A stretch of DNA of 31,071 nucleotides from CAYUXF01 sp964448755. GTDB lineage: Bacteria > Margulisbacteria > Termititenacia > Termititenacales > CAYUXF01. Location: positions 1 to 31,071 of the forward strand of contig CAYUXF010000013.1 in assembly GCA_964448755.1 (NCBI GenBank), in the 5' to 3' direction. Shown here in pieces: positions 8,495 through 17,607 of the stretch. The position numbers and the translations under genes are program-made. The notes beneath the pieces are model-generated. The model was given only the letters and a program-made list of their open reading frames with translations, made no database searches and was not told where the DNA came from. Within the stretch, counting starts at the first letter, position 1. Each line of letters opens with the position of its first letter.

Positions 8495-9594
8495 AATTGT
8501 TCAAAATAATTTAAATAATTTTTGTTCATTGTTTCAATATTATATTTTTCCTTAACTGTATTATAACCGTTTTCAGCAATTTTTTGGGCAAAATCCGGAT
8601 AATTTTTCATATTAATAATGATCCTGGCTAATTCAGCCGGCTCATCTTTAGAAAAAAGCAAACCATTGTAACCGTCAATAACAATATCCTTAATACCAAT
8701 GACCTTAGTTGCCGCAATTGGCAATTTTAAATACCAGGCCTGTAAAATAGAGGAAGGATGTCCCTCATAAAGTGAAGGCAAAACAAATAGATCATACATT
8801 GTTAAAAACTTATAGACATCACTCTGCCAGCCCGGCAGAATAAAGTACTCCAGCAAATTATTGGCAATGATCTGCTCTTTAATTGCTTTTTCCGCAGGCC
8901 CGTTGCCGACTAAAAATATTTTACATTTAAAATTCTGTTCTTTTAATATTTTTGCCGCCGCTACTAATAACTGCTGATTTTTTTCCGGGTAAAGCCGGCC
9001 AATAGTCCCTACCACAAATTCATTTTGAGCTAAGGCAAATTCTTTTTTTAATTGTTTCTTTAAATATTTTGCTGATTTTTTTTTAAAATCAATACCGTTA
9101 TTAATAACCGTGATTTTTTTTTGTTTAAACTTCTCACGCTTAACAAAGATATTTTTAACACTTTCTGTAACAGCAATATAATGAGTATAGCCGCGAGAAA
9201 AAATTCTATCTAAAATTATTTTCAAATAAGATTTAGTCATCGCCGGACCACGCAAATTGGCCACACGAATTTTAAGACCGGCCATTTTGGCTATAAGATT
9301 ACCGCTGACAATTGCCGGCCACAACCAGGCCAGAAAAACAGCCGGCCGCTCTTTCCGCAAGAGATGATATAACTCCAGTAATTTAAAAAAATAATTTCTT
9401 TTATTCATTTTAAGCCGATAAATTCTAATGTCATTTGCTTTTAAATTTTCCTCAAAAGACGGCTCTTCATCTACCATACTGCAAACCACTACATCATAAT
9501 CATTCTTTTTTAATAACAAAGAAAGCTGATGCATAATATTTTCAGCGCCGCCGCCGATATGCAAAGAATAAATATACATAAATATTTTTTTCAT
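8485..9594 (-). CDS. GT4-family glycosyltransferase
   Basis: The 369-aa GT-B enzyme, probably membrane-associated on the cytoplasmic side, adds a sugar to a lipid-linked glycan. The N-terminal acceptor domain has YSLHIGGGAENIMHQLSLLL (the GG loop). The C-terminal donor domain has VVGTIGRLYPEKNQQLL, FLVGNGPAEK and LPSLYEGHPSSILQAW. The last region is the usual EX7E donor-binding motif, but its second Glu is Gln here (EGHPSSILQ), which is uncommon. The gene overlaps the acyltransferase gene by 10 nt and lies 15 nt after the HEPN gene. The sugar is unknown. Confidence 0.92.
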   Translation of the reverse strand: MKKIFMYIYSLHIGGGAENIMHQLSLLLKKNDYDVVVCSMVDEEPSFEENLKANDIRIYRLKMNKRNYFFKLLELYHLLRKERPAVFLAWLWPAIVSGNLIAKMAGLKIRVANLRGPAMTKSYLKIILDRIFSRGYTHYIAVTESVKNIFVKREKFKQKKITVINNGIDFKKKSAKYLKKQLKKEFALAQNEFVVGTIGRLYPEKNQQLLVAAAKILKEQNFKCKIFLVGNGPAEKAIKEQIIANNLLEYFILPGWQSDVYKFLTMYDLFVLPSLYEGHPSSILQAWYLKLPIAATKVIGIKDIVIDGYNGLLFSKDEPAELARIIINMKNYPDFAQKIAENGYNTVKEKYNIETMNKNYLNYFEQLCR

Positions 9595-9609
9595 TTTACT
9601 AAGATCATT

Positions 9610-9990
9610 TCAATAATTTATTATCTTCTTTACCCAGGCCAATATATTTTTTGTTATTTTCAATGCGCTTAAATATTCTTTTTCATTAACAGAAAGATAG
9701 TCCCCGGGATAACGACATTGCACGGCGTAATCGGTCAGATCTGTAACTTCCTTTATTTTCTCAGGAATTTCAATGTGTTTTTTTAATTTATCAAGAATAA
9801 CCACAAAAGAATGAGTATAGGGAACCTCTTCTCCATAATAGATCAGAAGTGCTTTTAACGCTTTTTCTGCTGCTTGCTGAAATTCAAAACAAAGGTCTTC
9901 AAGTAAGATATTTTTCTTTTTAATAGTCAAGCCAATACTAAAATTACTTTCGGCTCTTTTCAGCCATAAATCAATTTCTTTTTTTGACAT
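9610..9990 (-). CDS. HEPN-domain protein, partner of the MNT nucleotidyltransferase
   Basis: The 126-aa all-helical protein is of the COG2250/COG1895 HEPN type. The hallmarks are WLKRAESNFSIGL near the N-terminus, the middle AAEKALKALLIYYGEEVPYTHSF, and the C-terminal AVQCRYPGDYLSVNEKEYLSAL. In MNT-HEPN pairs the HEPN protein is often an RNase toxin with an RX4-6H motif. Here no Arg is followed by His at that distance; the only His residues are in YTHSF and KKH. RNase activity is therefore doubtful, and a non-toxic or differently acting member is possible. It starts 20 nt inside the MNT gene, so the two are translationally coupled. Confidence 0.85.
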   Translation of the reverse strand: MSKKEIDLWLKRAESNFSIGLTIKKKNILLEDLCFEFQQAAEKALKALLIYYGEEVPYTHSFVVILDKLKKHIEIPEKIKEVTDLTDYAVQCRYPGDYLSVNEKEYLSALKITKNILAWVKKIINY

Positions 9991-10294
9991 ATATCTCTTT
10001 ACCTTCAGAAATAACTCTACTATATATCAAAGAGAGATCTTTTTTATTTTTTTTTATTTTTTTATTTTCGGCAACAATAACATCAACTGGCACCGTCACA
10101 GAGTTATCTAACATCGAACGATATATCTTACGACTATAACTGCGTTCATTTTTAATATTATTTTTAATTACTAACAGGTCATAATCACTTACCGCAGTAT
10201 TTTCACGGCGCGCACGAGAACCAAATAAAATTATTTTTTCAGGATCTACAGCTGAAACTATTATAGAAATAATATTATTTAAACTAGTATTCAT
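9971..10294 (-). CDS. MNT-type minimal nucleotidyltransferase
   Basis: The 107-aa single-domain protein has the pol-beta/MNT fold. The signature is complete: G25-S26 in LFGSRAR, the acidic pair in SDYDLLV (D37, D39) and a third Asp in PVDVIV (D71). In HEPN/MNT modules it acts as antitoxin, in known cases by AMPylating the HEPN partner. The start is placed at the ATG at 10294, because an AGGG site lies about 9 nt upstream and the protein then begins as homologues do; an upstream in-frame start at 10351 would add 19 unlikely residues. The pair sits between a GT2 gene and a GT4 gene and looks inserted into the glycan operon. Confidence 0.9.
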   Translation of the reverse strand: MNTSLNNIISIIVSAVDPEKIILFGSRARRENTAVSDYDLLVIKNNIKNERSYSRKIYRSMLDNSVTVPVDVIVAENKKIKKNKKDLSLIYSRVISEGKEIYVKKRN

Positions 10295-10369
10295 AAAAAT
10301 TACCCTGTTAATTAATTTTACAACAAACAAAGAATTAAGGACAGTAACCAAAAATTATTTTTTTATTTT

Positions 10370-11065
10370 TCAATTTAAAACCCTATATTTAATAATTGTC
10401 CAAACTGCCGAAAAGCCGTCACGCCAGGATATTTTTTTACCGGCGGTAAAAGAGCGCGCCTGATAATTAATTGGCACTTCTACAATAGGTATTTTTTGTT
10501 TTACTATTTTAGCCGTAATTTCCGGGTCAAAATTAAAACGGGCCGCCTTAATTTCAATATTTTCAATATTAGCACGCCGTAATAATTTATAACACGTCTC
10601 CAGATCGGTCAGTTTAGTGCCATATAATAAATTAAAAATTCTGGTCAGTATTTTATTGCCCCAGTAATGCGCCGAAGAAAAATTCTCATGTTGCCCTAAA
10701 AAACGTGAACCGTAAACGGCGGCCGCTTTGTTTTTTTCTGCCGCAGCTAAAAGTTTTAAATAATCTTGCGGATCATATTCCAGATCGGCATCCTGCACTA
10801 TTACAAATTCACCGCTAACAAAACCATAGCCATAAGCAACCGCCGCGCCTTTGCCGCGATTTTGATCAAAATAAAAGATCTTTGTGTTTTTAAATTTATT
10901 TTCCGCCTGATATTTTTGCAGCAGCTCTCTGGTACCATCCGTAGAGTTGTCGCAGACAATAATTAGTTCTTTTTCTACCGGCACGCTCTGCACCCGCTCA
11001 ATTATTTTAAGCACAGTATTGACCTCATTATAGACCGGCATTACTACCGATAATTTACAACCCAT
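10370..11065 (-). CDS. GT2-family glycosyltransferase (DPG/DPM synthase-like)
   Basis: The 231-aa GT-A enzyme has the N-terminal LSVVMPVYNEVNTVLKIIERV, the nucleotide-binding VCDNSTDGT, the RGKGAAVAYG loop, and a metal-binding DXD as VQDADLEYDP. ETCYKLLRR and FDPEITAKI follow, as in dolichyl-phosphate glucose/mannose synthase-like proteins. It has no C-terminal membrane segments, so it is probably a peripheral enzyme loading a sugar onto polyprenyl phosphate or transferring to a lipid-linked chain. It overlaps the upstream deacetylase gene by 11 nt. A second enzyme of similar fold is encoded at 17608-18327. Confidence 0.9.
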   Translation of the reverse strand: MGCKLSVVMPVYNEVNTVLKIIERVQSVPVEKELIIVCDNSTDGTRELLQKYQAENKFKNTKIFYFDQNRGKGAAVAYGYGFVSGEFVIVQDADLEYDPQDYLKLLAAAEKNKAAAVYGSRFLGQHENFSSAHYWGNKILTRIFNLLYGTKLTDLETCYKLLRRANIENIEIKAARFNFDPEITAKIVKQKIPIVEVPINYQARSFTAGKKISWRDGFSAVWTIIKYRVLN

Positions 11066-11813
11066 TAGCTCGCAACTTTCTTAAAAAATTAAAAAGCCAC
11101 GATATTTTAAATTTAAATTTTAAAAAATTATCGTGGCCGTATAAGCCAACCCGCTTAAGCGTATAATTAGTCTCTGGAAAATCATCAACACCCGGCGTTA
11201 CTACCGCTGCCAAATAACCCGCCTCTTTAATTGCGGCAATAAACGCCGCGCCGTAGGCACCGCGCGGCGCGCAAAAAGAGATAGTTTTTTGTTTTAGTTT
11301 TTGGTCAAGAATTTTTTTAGAAACCGTCAGCTCTTTTTTTAAAATATTGACCGGCAGTTTATTAATTTCCCAGTGATGCAGCGTATGGGAAGCGATCTCC
11401 CAGCCGGCCTTTTTTAATTCTTTCATTTCCTGCCAATCAAGCGAAAGATCAGCATGGTTAAATTTTATTTTATTTTTAAGATCCCAATAATAGGGCCGCT
11501 TTTTACCAATATACCCGGTAGTAACAAAAACAGTTGCCGGAATATTATATTTTTTTAAAACAGGAAAACCGTATAAATAATTATCCATATAACCATCATC
11601 AAAAGTTATGACACAGGTTTTCTTGGAAAGTTTTTTATTTTTACTAAGATAGTTCCGATATAAAGTTTCCAGTGTAATAAATTGATATTTTTTTTTAAGC
11701 AGCAATGTCAGCTGTTCTTTGAGCTCTGTCACTTTAACAGCCAGCGCATATTCCTTGGCGGCTTGCTCATCCGGCAAAACTCTGTGATAGGCAAGTATTA
11801 ATAAATTTTTCAT
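11055..11813 (-). CDS. Polysaccharide deacetylase (NodB/CE4 family)
   Basis: The 252-aa protein removes acetyl groups from N-acetylated sugars. CE4 motif 1 is ITFDDGYMDN (catalytic base D72, metal ligand D73). Motif 2 is ASHTLHHWEI with metal ligands H143 and H147 (H-X3-H). Motif 3 is around CAPRGAYG (usual R-X-P-Y/G), and LAAVVTPGVDD follows. The start AYHRVLPDE is typical. No signal peptide is seen, so it may act on cytoplasmic, lipid-linked intermediates. The start overlaps the O-antigen ligase gene stop by 4 nt. Its presence fits the acetamido-sugar genes at the head of the operon. Confidence 0.92.
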   Translation of the reverse strand: MKNLLILAYHRVLPDEQAAKEYALAVKVTELKEQLTLLLKKKYQFITLETLYRNYLSKNKKLSKKTCVITFDDGYMDNYLYGFPVLKKYNIPATVFVTTGYIGKKRPYYWDLKNKIKFNHADLSLDWQEMKELKKAGWEIASHTLHHWEINKLPVNILKKELTVSKKILDQKLKQKTISFCAPRGAYGAAFIAAIKEAGYLAAVVTPGVDDFPETNYTLKRVGLYGHDNFLKFKFKISWLFNFLRKLRANGL

Positions 11814-13141
11814 AAAATCTTTTCTTTATTAAACTTTTCCAGACAGACAACCAGTAAAATAAATATAATAAAAAAAGAAACCATTATTGGCGCATTCAAA
11901 GAGTCTTGAAAAAAATTATAGATCAGAAAAGCAACATAACCATAAAGAAAACTCACTGCCAGTAAATGATTTTTTAAACCATGGCCGGCCAGCTTTAATA
12001 ATTTACCAAAGACCACTGACAATAAATATACAAAGGCCGCTAAACCGATAATCCCGAGATCCAGAAACTGCCATAAATAAATATTGTGCGGTGAATCTAT
12101 AGAAAGCACACCATCTTTTCTGGCTTTTTCTTTAACTTCATAAAATTTTTCCGGCGTCCATTCCTCTATGGCTATTCTCATTTTATAATCATGGGCATCC
12201 TGCCAGCCGTCAGCTGTTTTTCTTATTCTGCGGCTGACATGATCTGCTCCCCAGCCGTTAATTGGATGCCTTTTAATATTATCAACCGCATAGAAAAAAG
12301 TTTGCAAATGTTCAATATTAGAAATATCCGTTTTATCAAAAAGAGAAACAACAGTTTTGTTTACCGGTTTTATAAAAAAAACCGCACAACATAAGATAAA
12401 AAAAATAGTTAACGGCACCGCCACTTTTTTATAACTGGTCTTTAAAAACATGAATACCAACAAAAAGATCAATGATATAAATAAAGCCCGGCTAGTTGTC
12501 AGAAAAACATTAACCAACACCAATAGCGAAACAATTGCACCAACCAGTTTATTAGAATATCTAACAAAAGGATACACCAGCAAAAACGGCGCATATAAAG
12601 CCAGATAACAAGAATAGACATTAGTGCCGGAGCGCTGCAAGAACAAAGAGCTGATGCGCGGCAGCCCTCTGGCCTCCGTCGTTATTATTTTTAAAAATGA
12701 AGGCAAATGAGCATCAATATGATATTGCGGCCCCAGCACCGAAACAATATACTGATAAAGACCGCTTAATAGAAAAATTATACCGCCCCAAAAAACCACC
12801 GCTAACAATTTTTGATATTGTTCTTTTTGCTTAATTATAGAAGTAAAGATCAACAACAGACCAAAGAGCAGAAAAAGACTAATAGTTTTACCGAGCGACC
12901 AGAGCTTAATATAGGCATCAAACACAGAGAAAAGATTGGCTAAAACTAAAAACAAGAGCGGTTTTTCTAAACCGGTTTTCTGATAACCGGATTTTCTGTT
13001 CCTAATAAAAAGGCCGCTCCAAAATATCAACACAAATAATAATAAAACCGTCGGGACCGCATTAATTAAGCCAGGTACGGCACTAAAATGAAGAAAAAAA
13101 ACAAAAATAAAAAATAAATATATTAAAATTTTATCCATCAT
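11810..13141 (-). CDS. O-antigen ligase/polymerase (Wzy/WaaL superfamily) membrane protein
   Basis: This 443-aa polytopic membrane protein has about ten to twelve hydrophobic segments and one large extracytoplasmic loop (residues about 270-345, with GWGADH and IDSPHNIYLWQFLDLGIIGL). The Wzy_C/O-antigen ligase domain carries the conserved His in SPHNIYL close to the end of the loop, followed by closely spaced helices. Such proteins polymerise undecaprenyl-linked repeat units or transfer the finished polymer to a lipid or protein. Which of the two applies cannot be decided. It is coupled to the deacetylase gene (4-nt overlap) and lies 16 nt after the GT39-like gene. Confidence 0.85.
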   Translation of the reverse strand: MMDKILIYLFFIFVFFLHFSAVPGLINAVPTVLLLFVLIFWSGLFIRNRKSGYQKTGLEKPLLFLVLANLFSVFDAYIKLWSLGKTISLFLLFGLLLIFTSIIKQKEQYQKLLAVVFWGGIIFLLSGLYQYIVSVLGPQYHIDAHLPSFLKIITTEARGLPRISSLFLQRSGTNVYSCYLALYAPFLLVYPFVRYSNKLVGAIVSLLVLVNVFLTTSRALFISLIFLLVFMFLKTSYKKVAVPLTIFFILCCAVFFIKPVNKTVVSLFDKTDISNIEHLQTFFYAVDNIKRHPINGWGADHVSRRIRKTADGWQDAHDYKMRIAIEEWTPEKFYEVKEKARKDGVLSIDSPHNIYLWQFLDLGIIGLAAFVYLLSVVFGKLLKLAGHGLKNHLLAVSFLYGYVAFLIYNFFQDSLNAPIMVSFFIIFILLVVCLEKFNKEKIL

Positions 13142-13157
13142 TACTAATTATTTTCAG

Positions 13158-14435
13158 TTATCTAACCTTATTGCCTTTTTTTAAAAATTTTTCTTTAAAA
13201 AATATCAAATAAAAATAATTAAAAACATAAATAAAAATTATTGGGTCCAATGGCAAACGAAACCGCATTGTACCAGAAGTAATAAAAGTCATGACCGTAA
13301 AATAAAAAGCCAGTAAAAAAAACAGCGCGACATAAGGCGCTTTTTTCTCTAACAATAAGATAATAAAAAAAGGCAAGAGCCAGCCGTAAGAAAAAATCCC
13401 TACAAGATCATCTCTAAAATTGCGGTTATCCGGATGTTTGGGCGACCAGCTCCATAACCCTTTAGCTTTATTCAACATCAGCCAGGGCATTTTAGCCAAA
13501 TTATCGGTAGCAATCATCAGAACTTTGGTTGCTTCCGAAGCATTGACAATCCCGCGGCTGACAAGCTCACTCTCGATCCGCAGCAACTCCTCCGGATAAT
13601 CTCTTTCTAAATTAACCCAGGAGCCCGCTAATTTTTTATCATTTAAGACAATTTCATTGGTGCTGCCCAATAAAGCGGCATTTGTTCCTTTAGTAAATAT
13701 AGCAAATTCACCTACCCCTTTAGAGAGATAATAAGACCAGGGAGCAACAACAACAGCAATTACAATAATTTTAAGCGCCAAAAAAAACACCACTTGTCTC
13801 AACGGCCACTTGATCAACAATAAAAACAAGGTGAGAAATGGTAAAAACATCGACAACGTACCTCTAGTCAGTAATAAAATCCCCAGCAAAAAACCTGAAA
13901 TTAAATAGTTCTTTACAGTAGCCACGCCTTTCTCATAAATGATTTTTATTAAATAAACCAGATAAATTAAAAACACCGGAATAAAAATATTTTCGGTATC
14001 TAAAAAAGAGGCTTCGTGCACAAAAAAAGGATAGACCGCGGCATACACAGCACTGAGCAATGCCACAAATTTAGAACCAGCAATTTTATCCGCCAGTTTA
14101 TAAACCGCCGGCGCAACAAAAGAGGCTAAAAATGTGCTCAGAATATGGATCTTAAAAATAGAATAACCAAAGACTTTAATAAAAAGATAGGCCACCAGTG
14201 TATTTAACGGCAGACGGGAAGGATAAAAATTGCCTTCTAAAACAAAGCCCTTGCCCTGTAGTAAATTATAAGCCACCTGGCCAAAACAATATTCATCACC
14301 AAGGTAAACATTAGCTTCGCCGCGAATATATATCAAATATATTAAGCGAACTACAAAAGAAAATAAAAATAAAACAAACAAAAACAACGTCTCTCTTTTT
14401 TTAATCAATTCTTCTAACTTTTGCAATATCACCAT
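13158..14435 (-). CDS. GT39/ArnT-like polyprenyl-phosphate-sugar-dependent membrane glycosyltransferase
   Basis: The 425-aa protein has about ten membrane helices. The first extracytoplasmic loop carries the acidic motif GDEYCFGQVAYNLLQGKGF, the expected catalytic Asp/Glu position of GT-C enzymes (PMT/ArnT), followed by YPSRLPLNTLVAYLFIKVFG. GT-C enzymes use polyprenyl-phosphate sugars, which the DPM1-like protein encoded at 17608 could supply. A soluble-looking loop (residues about 240-320) precedes the last helices and the C-terminus is basic. It is 3 nt from the gene at 14439, so the two are co-translated. The acceptor (glycan, lipid or protein) is unknown. Confidence 0.82.
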   Translation of the reverse strand: MVILQKLEELIKKRETLFLFVLFLFSFVVRLIYLIYIRGEANVYLGDEYCFGQVAYNLLQGKGFVLEGNFYPSRLPLNTLVAYLFIKVFGYSIFKIHILSTFLASFVAPAVYKLADKIAGSKFVALLSAVYAAVYPFFVHEASFLDTENIFIPVFLIYLVYLIKIIYEKGVATVKNYLISGFLLGILLLTRGTLSMFLPFLTLFLLLIKWPLRQVVFFLALKIIVIAVVVAPWSYYLSKGVGEFAIFTKGTNAALLGSTNEIVLNDKKLAGSWVNLERDYPEELLRIESELVSRGIVNASEATKVLMIATDNLAKMPWLMLNKAKGLWSWSPKHPDNRNFRDDLVGIFSYGWLLPFFIILLLEKKAPYVALFFLLAFYFTVMTFITSGTMRFRLPLDPIIFIYVFNYFYLIFFKEKFLKKGNKVR

Positions 14436-14438
14436 TAT

Positions 14439-16208
14439 TTAACGCCCTTTTTTTAATTTAATAACGGTCAAATAGAGATCATTAGTGGGGTTAATATTAT
14501 CTTTTGTGTACTCTACCTGGACATCTGTATCATAAGCATAATTATAGAGTACCTGATAATCGGCAAATCGATAATGCCATTTTTGCCTGATCTCTTTGTC
14601 GTCATTAATTTTTTTCTGCAGATCATAAAAAGGTTTTTCAGTTAGAGGAGTTCTTGTACTAAAGTAAAGAATTGTTTGATAATCCCAGCCAGACAAATCC
14701 CTGGCCGGACGCGGATAATCATCTTCATAGTAATTAACCTTTTTTATTAGCTCCGGCATCAAGTGAATGTTTTGCGAAAGATCATAAGAAACTACTGTTT
14801 TAATATTATACTTATCCATTAACTCTTTGATCATATCTTCTTTAACTGGGTCCAGACGGTCTTTCATAACCAGCGGGTAAGAGGAAACAAAGATCAGTGT
14901 TAAAACTATCGCTATCAGCGCAATTACTGCATTTTGTTTATTAAATGGCAATAATTTTACTAAATAAAAAAGACCATAGGCAGTGTAAAAAACAAAAAAA
15001 GCAAGATAAAAAATACTCAACCGGCAGGGCGAAAGCGGCATTTGACCTGTTAAATTACTGATAAACAAAAAAAGAAAACCGAGCAAAATAAACCGGCCGC
15101 AGTTTTTAACTAACTCGTTCTTATCATTACAAGCGACATAACCGCCCAACAAAAACAAACCAAAATAAATAAACGACAAGATCACGCCAAAAACGGTCTC
15201 TACTGGATAAGGCACTATATTAGCCCGATACGTTAAAAAGGAATTCACTATAAAAAATTTAATGACATAGATAATTTTGGCAGCAAAACCGCCTATCAGC
15301 CAGGGCTGAAATAAAAATTCACCATTGGGCCCTATTTGATAATATTTTGTAGAGTAACCTATAAAATGAAATAAATTATAGATCAGTGAAGGAAGAACAA
15401 AAAAACCAACAATAACCGCATACCAGAAAATTTTTTTTAAATTTTCAAAATCTTTATTCCTATAATAATTAAAAAACATCAGTAAATAAAATGCCGGCAG
15501 CAACCAGAGCGTCTGATAACTACAGTAATATAACAACAGTGGAATTAAAGAAGAAAAAATAAAATTATTTTTTCCCTTTAAAACCTGGACGAAACTCAAA
15601 AGAAAGAGCACAGGAACCAGCGAATTTAAAGAATATTGATAAACTTGTTTAGCATAAATGATCTGCTGCCAGGAAAAACAAAGAAAAGAGAGCGCAATTA
15701 CCGCCAGCGGCCAAAAATCCTGTTTTAGGTTTAAAGAACGGATCAAAGTAATAAAGGCCAGCAGAGCCAAGGCGGCATAAAAAAAAGCGGGAAACCTGCC
15801 CCAGAAGAGGAGCTGACGATAATTTTGGGTATCGTTAATAAGCGGCACATTGGCAACAAACTGCAGCGGCGGATTAGCGCCGGTAACAGAAACAATAAAG
15901 ATCGGACTGAGCTTAAAAGCCAGATCTAAAAACGGTTCAAATTTAGGCTGCGAACCAAGATACCGCAAGGCCTTTTTATAAGCGCTGTCATAGGCCGGCC
16001 GGTCCGGATCAAAAGCTCGCTGCATCATGGTCTCTTTAAAACCAGGATCTTTAGCTTTTAAAATATCCATGATCATAAAAACACTGTCCACATGTGTAAA
16101 GTGATCGCTCAAATGAACAAAACGAACACTGACACCAAATATCAATAAAAAAACCAACAAAAGCTTTAAATAATGTTCTTTGAATTTTAGAATTAATTGT
16201 TTGGCCAC
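14439..16208 (-). CDS. GT39-like multi-pass membrane glycosyltransferase
   Basis: The 589-aa polytopic protein has about ten to twelve helices in residues 10-445 and a C-terminal soluble domain of about 130 residues. The N-terminal loop has HLSDHFTHVDSVFMIMDIL, with the acidic residues expected in GT-C active sites. A long loop (about residues 50-125) follows and seems specific to this protein. The C-terminal part begins SSYPLVMKDRLDPVKEDMIKELMDKYNIKTVV and contains several Tyr/Asp-rich strands. Such a C-terminal extension occurs in some GT-C proteins. It lies between two other membrane-protein genes. Family assignment is by topology and the loop motif, not by a long conserved signature. Confidence 0.7.
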   Translation of the reverse strand: MAKQLILKFKEHYLKLLLVFLLIFGVSVRFVHLSDHFTHVDSVFMIMDILKAKDPGFKETMMQRAFDPDRPAYDSAYKKALRYLGSQPKFEPFLDLAFKLSPIFIVSVTGANPPLQFVANVPLINDTQNYRQLLFWGRFPAFFYAALALLAFITLIRSLNLKQDFWPLAVIALSFLCFSWQQIIYAKQVYQYSLNSLVPVLFLLSFVQVLKGKNNFIFSSLIPLLLYYCSYQTLWLLPAFYLLMFFNYYRNKDFENLKKIFWYAVIVGFFVLPSLIYNLFHFIGYSTKYYQIGPNGEFLFQPWLIGGFAAKIIYVIKFFIVNSFLTYRANIVPYPVETVFGVILSFIYFGLFLLGGYVACNDKNELVKNCGRFILLGFLFLFISNLTGQMPLSPCRLSIFYLAFFVFYTAYGLFYLVKLLPFNKQNAVIALIAIVLTLIFVSSYPLVMKDRLDPVKEDMIKELMDKYNIKTVVSYDLSQNIHLMPELIKKVNYYEDDYPRPARDLSGWDYQTILYFSTRTPLTEKPFYDLQKKINDDKEIRQKWHYRFADYQVLYNYAYDTDVQVEYTKDNINPTNDLYLTVIKLKKGR

Positions 16209-16228
16209 AAATTACCTCCGCCGCTATT

Positions 16229-17584
16229 TCAGGATAACAATCTATTATATGCCTCAATAAATTGTAACATGACAATAAAAACAGTAAAAACATACAAATA
16301 TAAATTAGGTTTTTTAAATTCTTGGGCATAACTTAAAATTATCAATAAAAACAAAACCGCTGTCACAAAAAGCATTCTAGCGCCAGAAGCATAAAGGACC
16401 GGCGTAAAACCAATAATAAAAGCCGAACAAAAACCCGCTAAATACACCAATAACATCAATAGACGTTTTTCTAAAACTGGAAAAGAAAAATAAACAACTG
16501 CCCCGGTAACAGGAACAGCCAATCCCCACCAAACAACTGCCCAGATATGCCAAACAGTTACAACACTCTGCTCTATGCCAAAATCAAAAAGATAATTAAA
16601 TCCTGGGTAAAAACCAAACAAAGCCAATAAAACATAAAAAGCAGGCACAACGGACAATAGGCGGTGCTGTTTTTTTTGCCGCAATAATTGATATATACCA
16701 GCCAGCCAAAGAGCCAACATTAAGACTCTGTTCTCATTAAAAAAACCGTCTACCAGCCACTGCAAGGCAATAAAAAGATGCCGGCCAATACTCAGCTCAA
16801 AAAAATCCGGAAAAAGACGTGCTGTTTCATATTGTAAACGAATAGCGTTACCCGGCGCCAGGAAGGAGATCAGCGCAATTACTACAATTAAACTGACTTG
16901 CAATATCGCCCTGCCAGAAATAGCTTTTTTTTGCCAATACAAATAAGCCAAACCCAAAAAGCTAAAAGAACCCAAAACCAAGGGAATTTGCTCCTGTGCC
17001 ATAGCAGCATAAATTGTACATAAAATAACTAATAAATAATTTAACCGGCTTTTTTTAGCCAGCGAAGATACACCAACAACATTTTCCCAAAGAGGAAGAA
17101 GCGCCCAAATAGCAGCAGTAACTGGCCAAAGATAACAAACCGAGCCGGTTACCCAAAAAACAGAACCCTCTAAAACATATAAACCCATCAAGCCAAATCC
17201 GGCACAAGATAGAAAAGCAACAAAGAGACGCTGTTGAGAAGAAAGTTTAGGTTTAACTGTTACTAACTTAAAAAGTCCGCGCGCAAACAGAAGCATCATC
17301 ACTGCATTTAAAATACGCCAAACCATAATAGGCAAAGAACATATCACACAAGGCACTATTTCTAGAAATAACCGGCCAGACCAATTGTGATAACGCAGTA
17401 ACATAAATTCCCATAAATTATATTTTTGGGCCGCTGTCCTAAAAAAAACATCATCACCAGTATCAAAATTTATTAAAAAAGTTGAAGCTAAGGCGGCTAA
17501 AAAAAACAGCGCAAACAGCCAGGTTTCACGGTCCGTTAAAAACTTCTTAAATTTAACGGCCCAGTCCGCTGTCTTTTTTTTCAT
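16229..17584 (-). CDS. DUF6056-like multi-pass membrane protein, probable glycosyltransferase
   Basis: The 451-aa membrane protein has about eleven helices. After TM1 comes NFDTGDDVFFRTAAQKYNLW, then a loop with RYHNWSGRLFLE. This D-D plus W-(S/N)-GR pattern resembles DUF6056 proteins, which look like GT-C glycosyltransferases. I place the start at the ATG at 17584, because GGGGTGGGA lies 7 nt before it; a GTG at 17596 would add four residues inside that ribosome site. It is 20 nt from the gene at 14439-16208. The biochemical role is unproven, but the location between polymer-assembly genes favours sugar transfer from a polyprenyl-phosphate donor. Confidence 0.68.
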   Translation of the reverse strand: MKKKTADWAVKFKKFLTDRETWLFALFFLAALASTFLINFDTGDDVFFRTAAQKYNLWEFMLLRYHNWSGRLFLEIVPCVICSLPIMVWRILNAVMMLLFARGLFKLVTVKPKLSSQQRLFVAFLSCAGFGLMGLYVLEGSVFWVTGSVCYLWPVTAAIWALLPLWENVVGVSSLAKKSRLNYLLVILCTIYAAMAQEQIPLVLGSFSFLGLAYLYWQKKAISGRAILQVSLIVVIALISFLAPGNAIRLQYETARLFPDFFELSIGRHLFIALQWLVDGFFNENRVLMLALWLAGIYQLLRQKKQHRLLSVVPAFYVLLALFGFYPGFNYLFDFGIEQSVVTVWHIWAVVWWGLAVPVTGAVVYFSFPVLEKRLLMLLVYLAGFCSAFIIGFTPVLYASGARMLFVTAVLFLLIILSYAQEFKKPNLYLYVFTVFIVMLQFIEAYNRLLS

Positions 17585-17607
17585 AAAAAATCCCACCCCA
17601 ATAAGAA

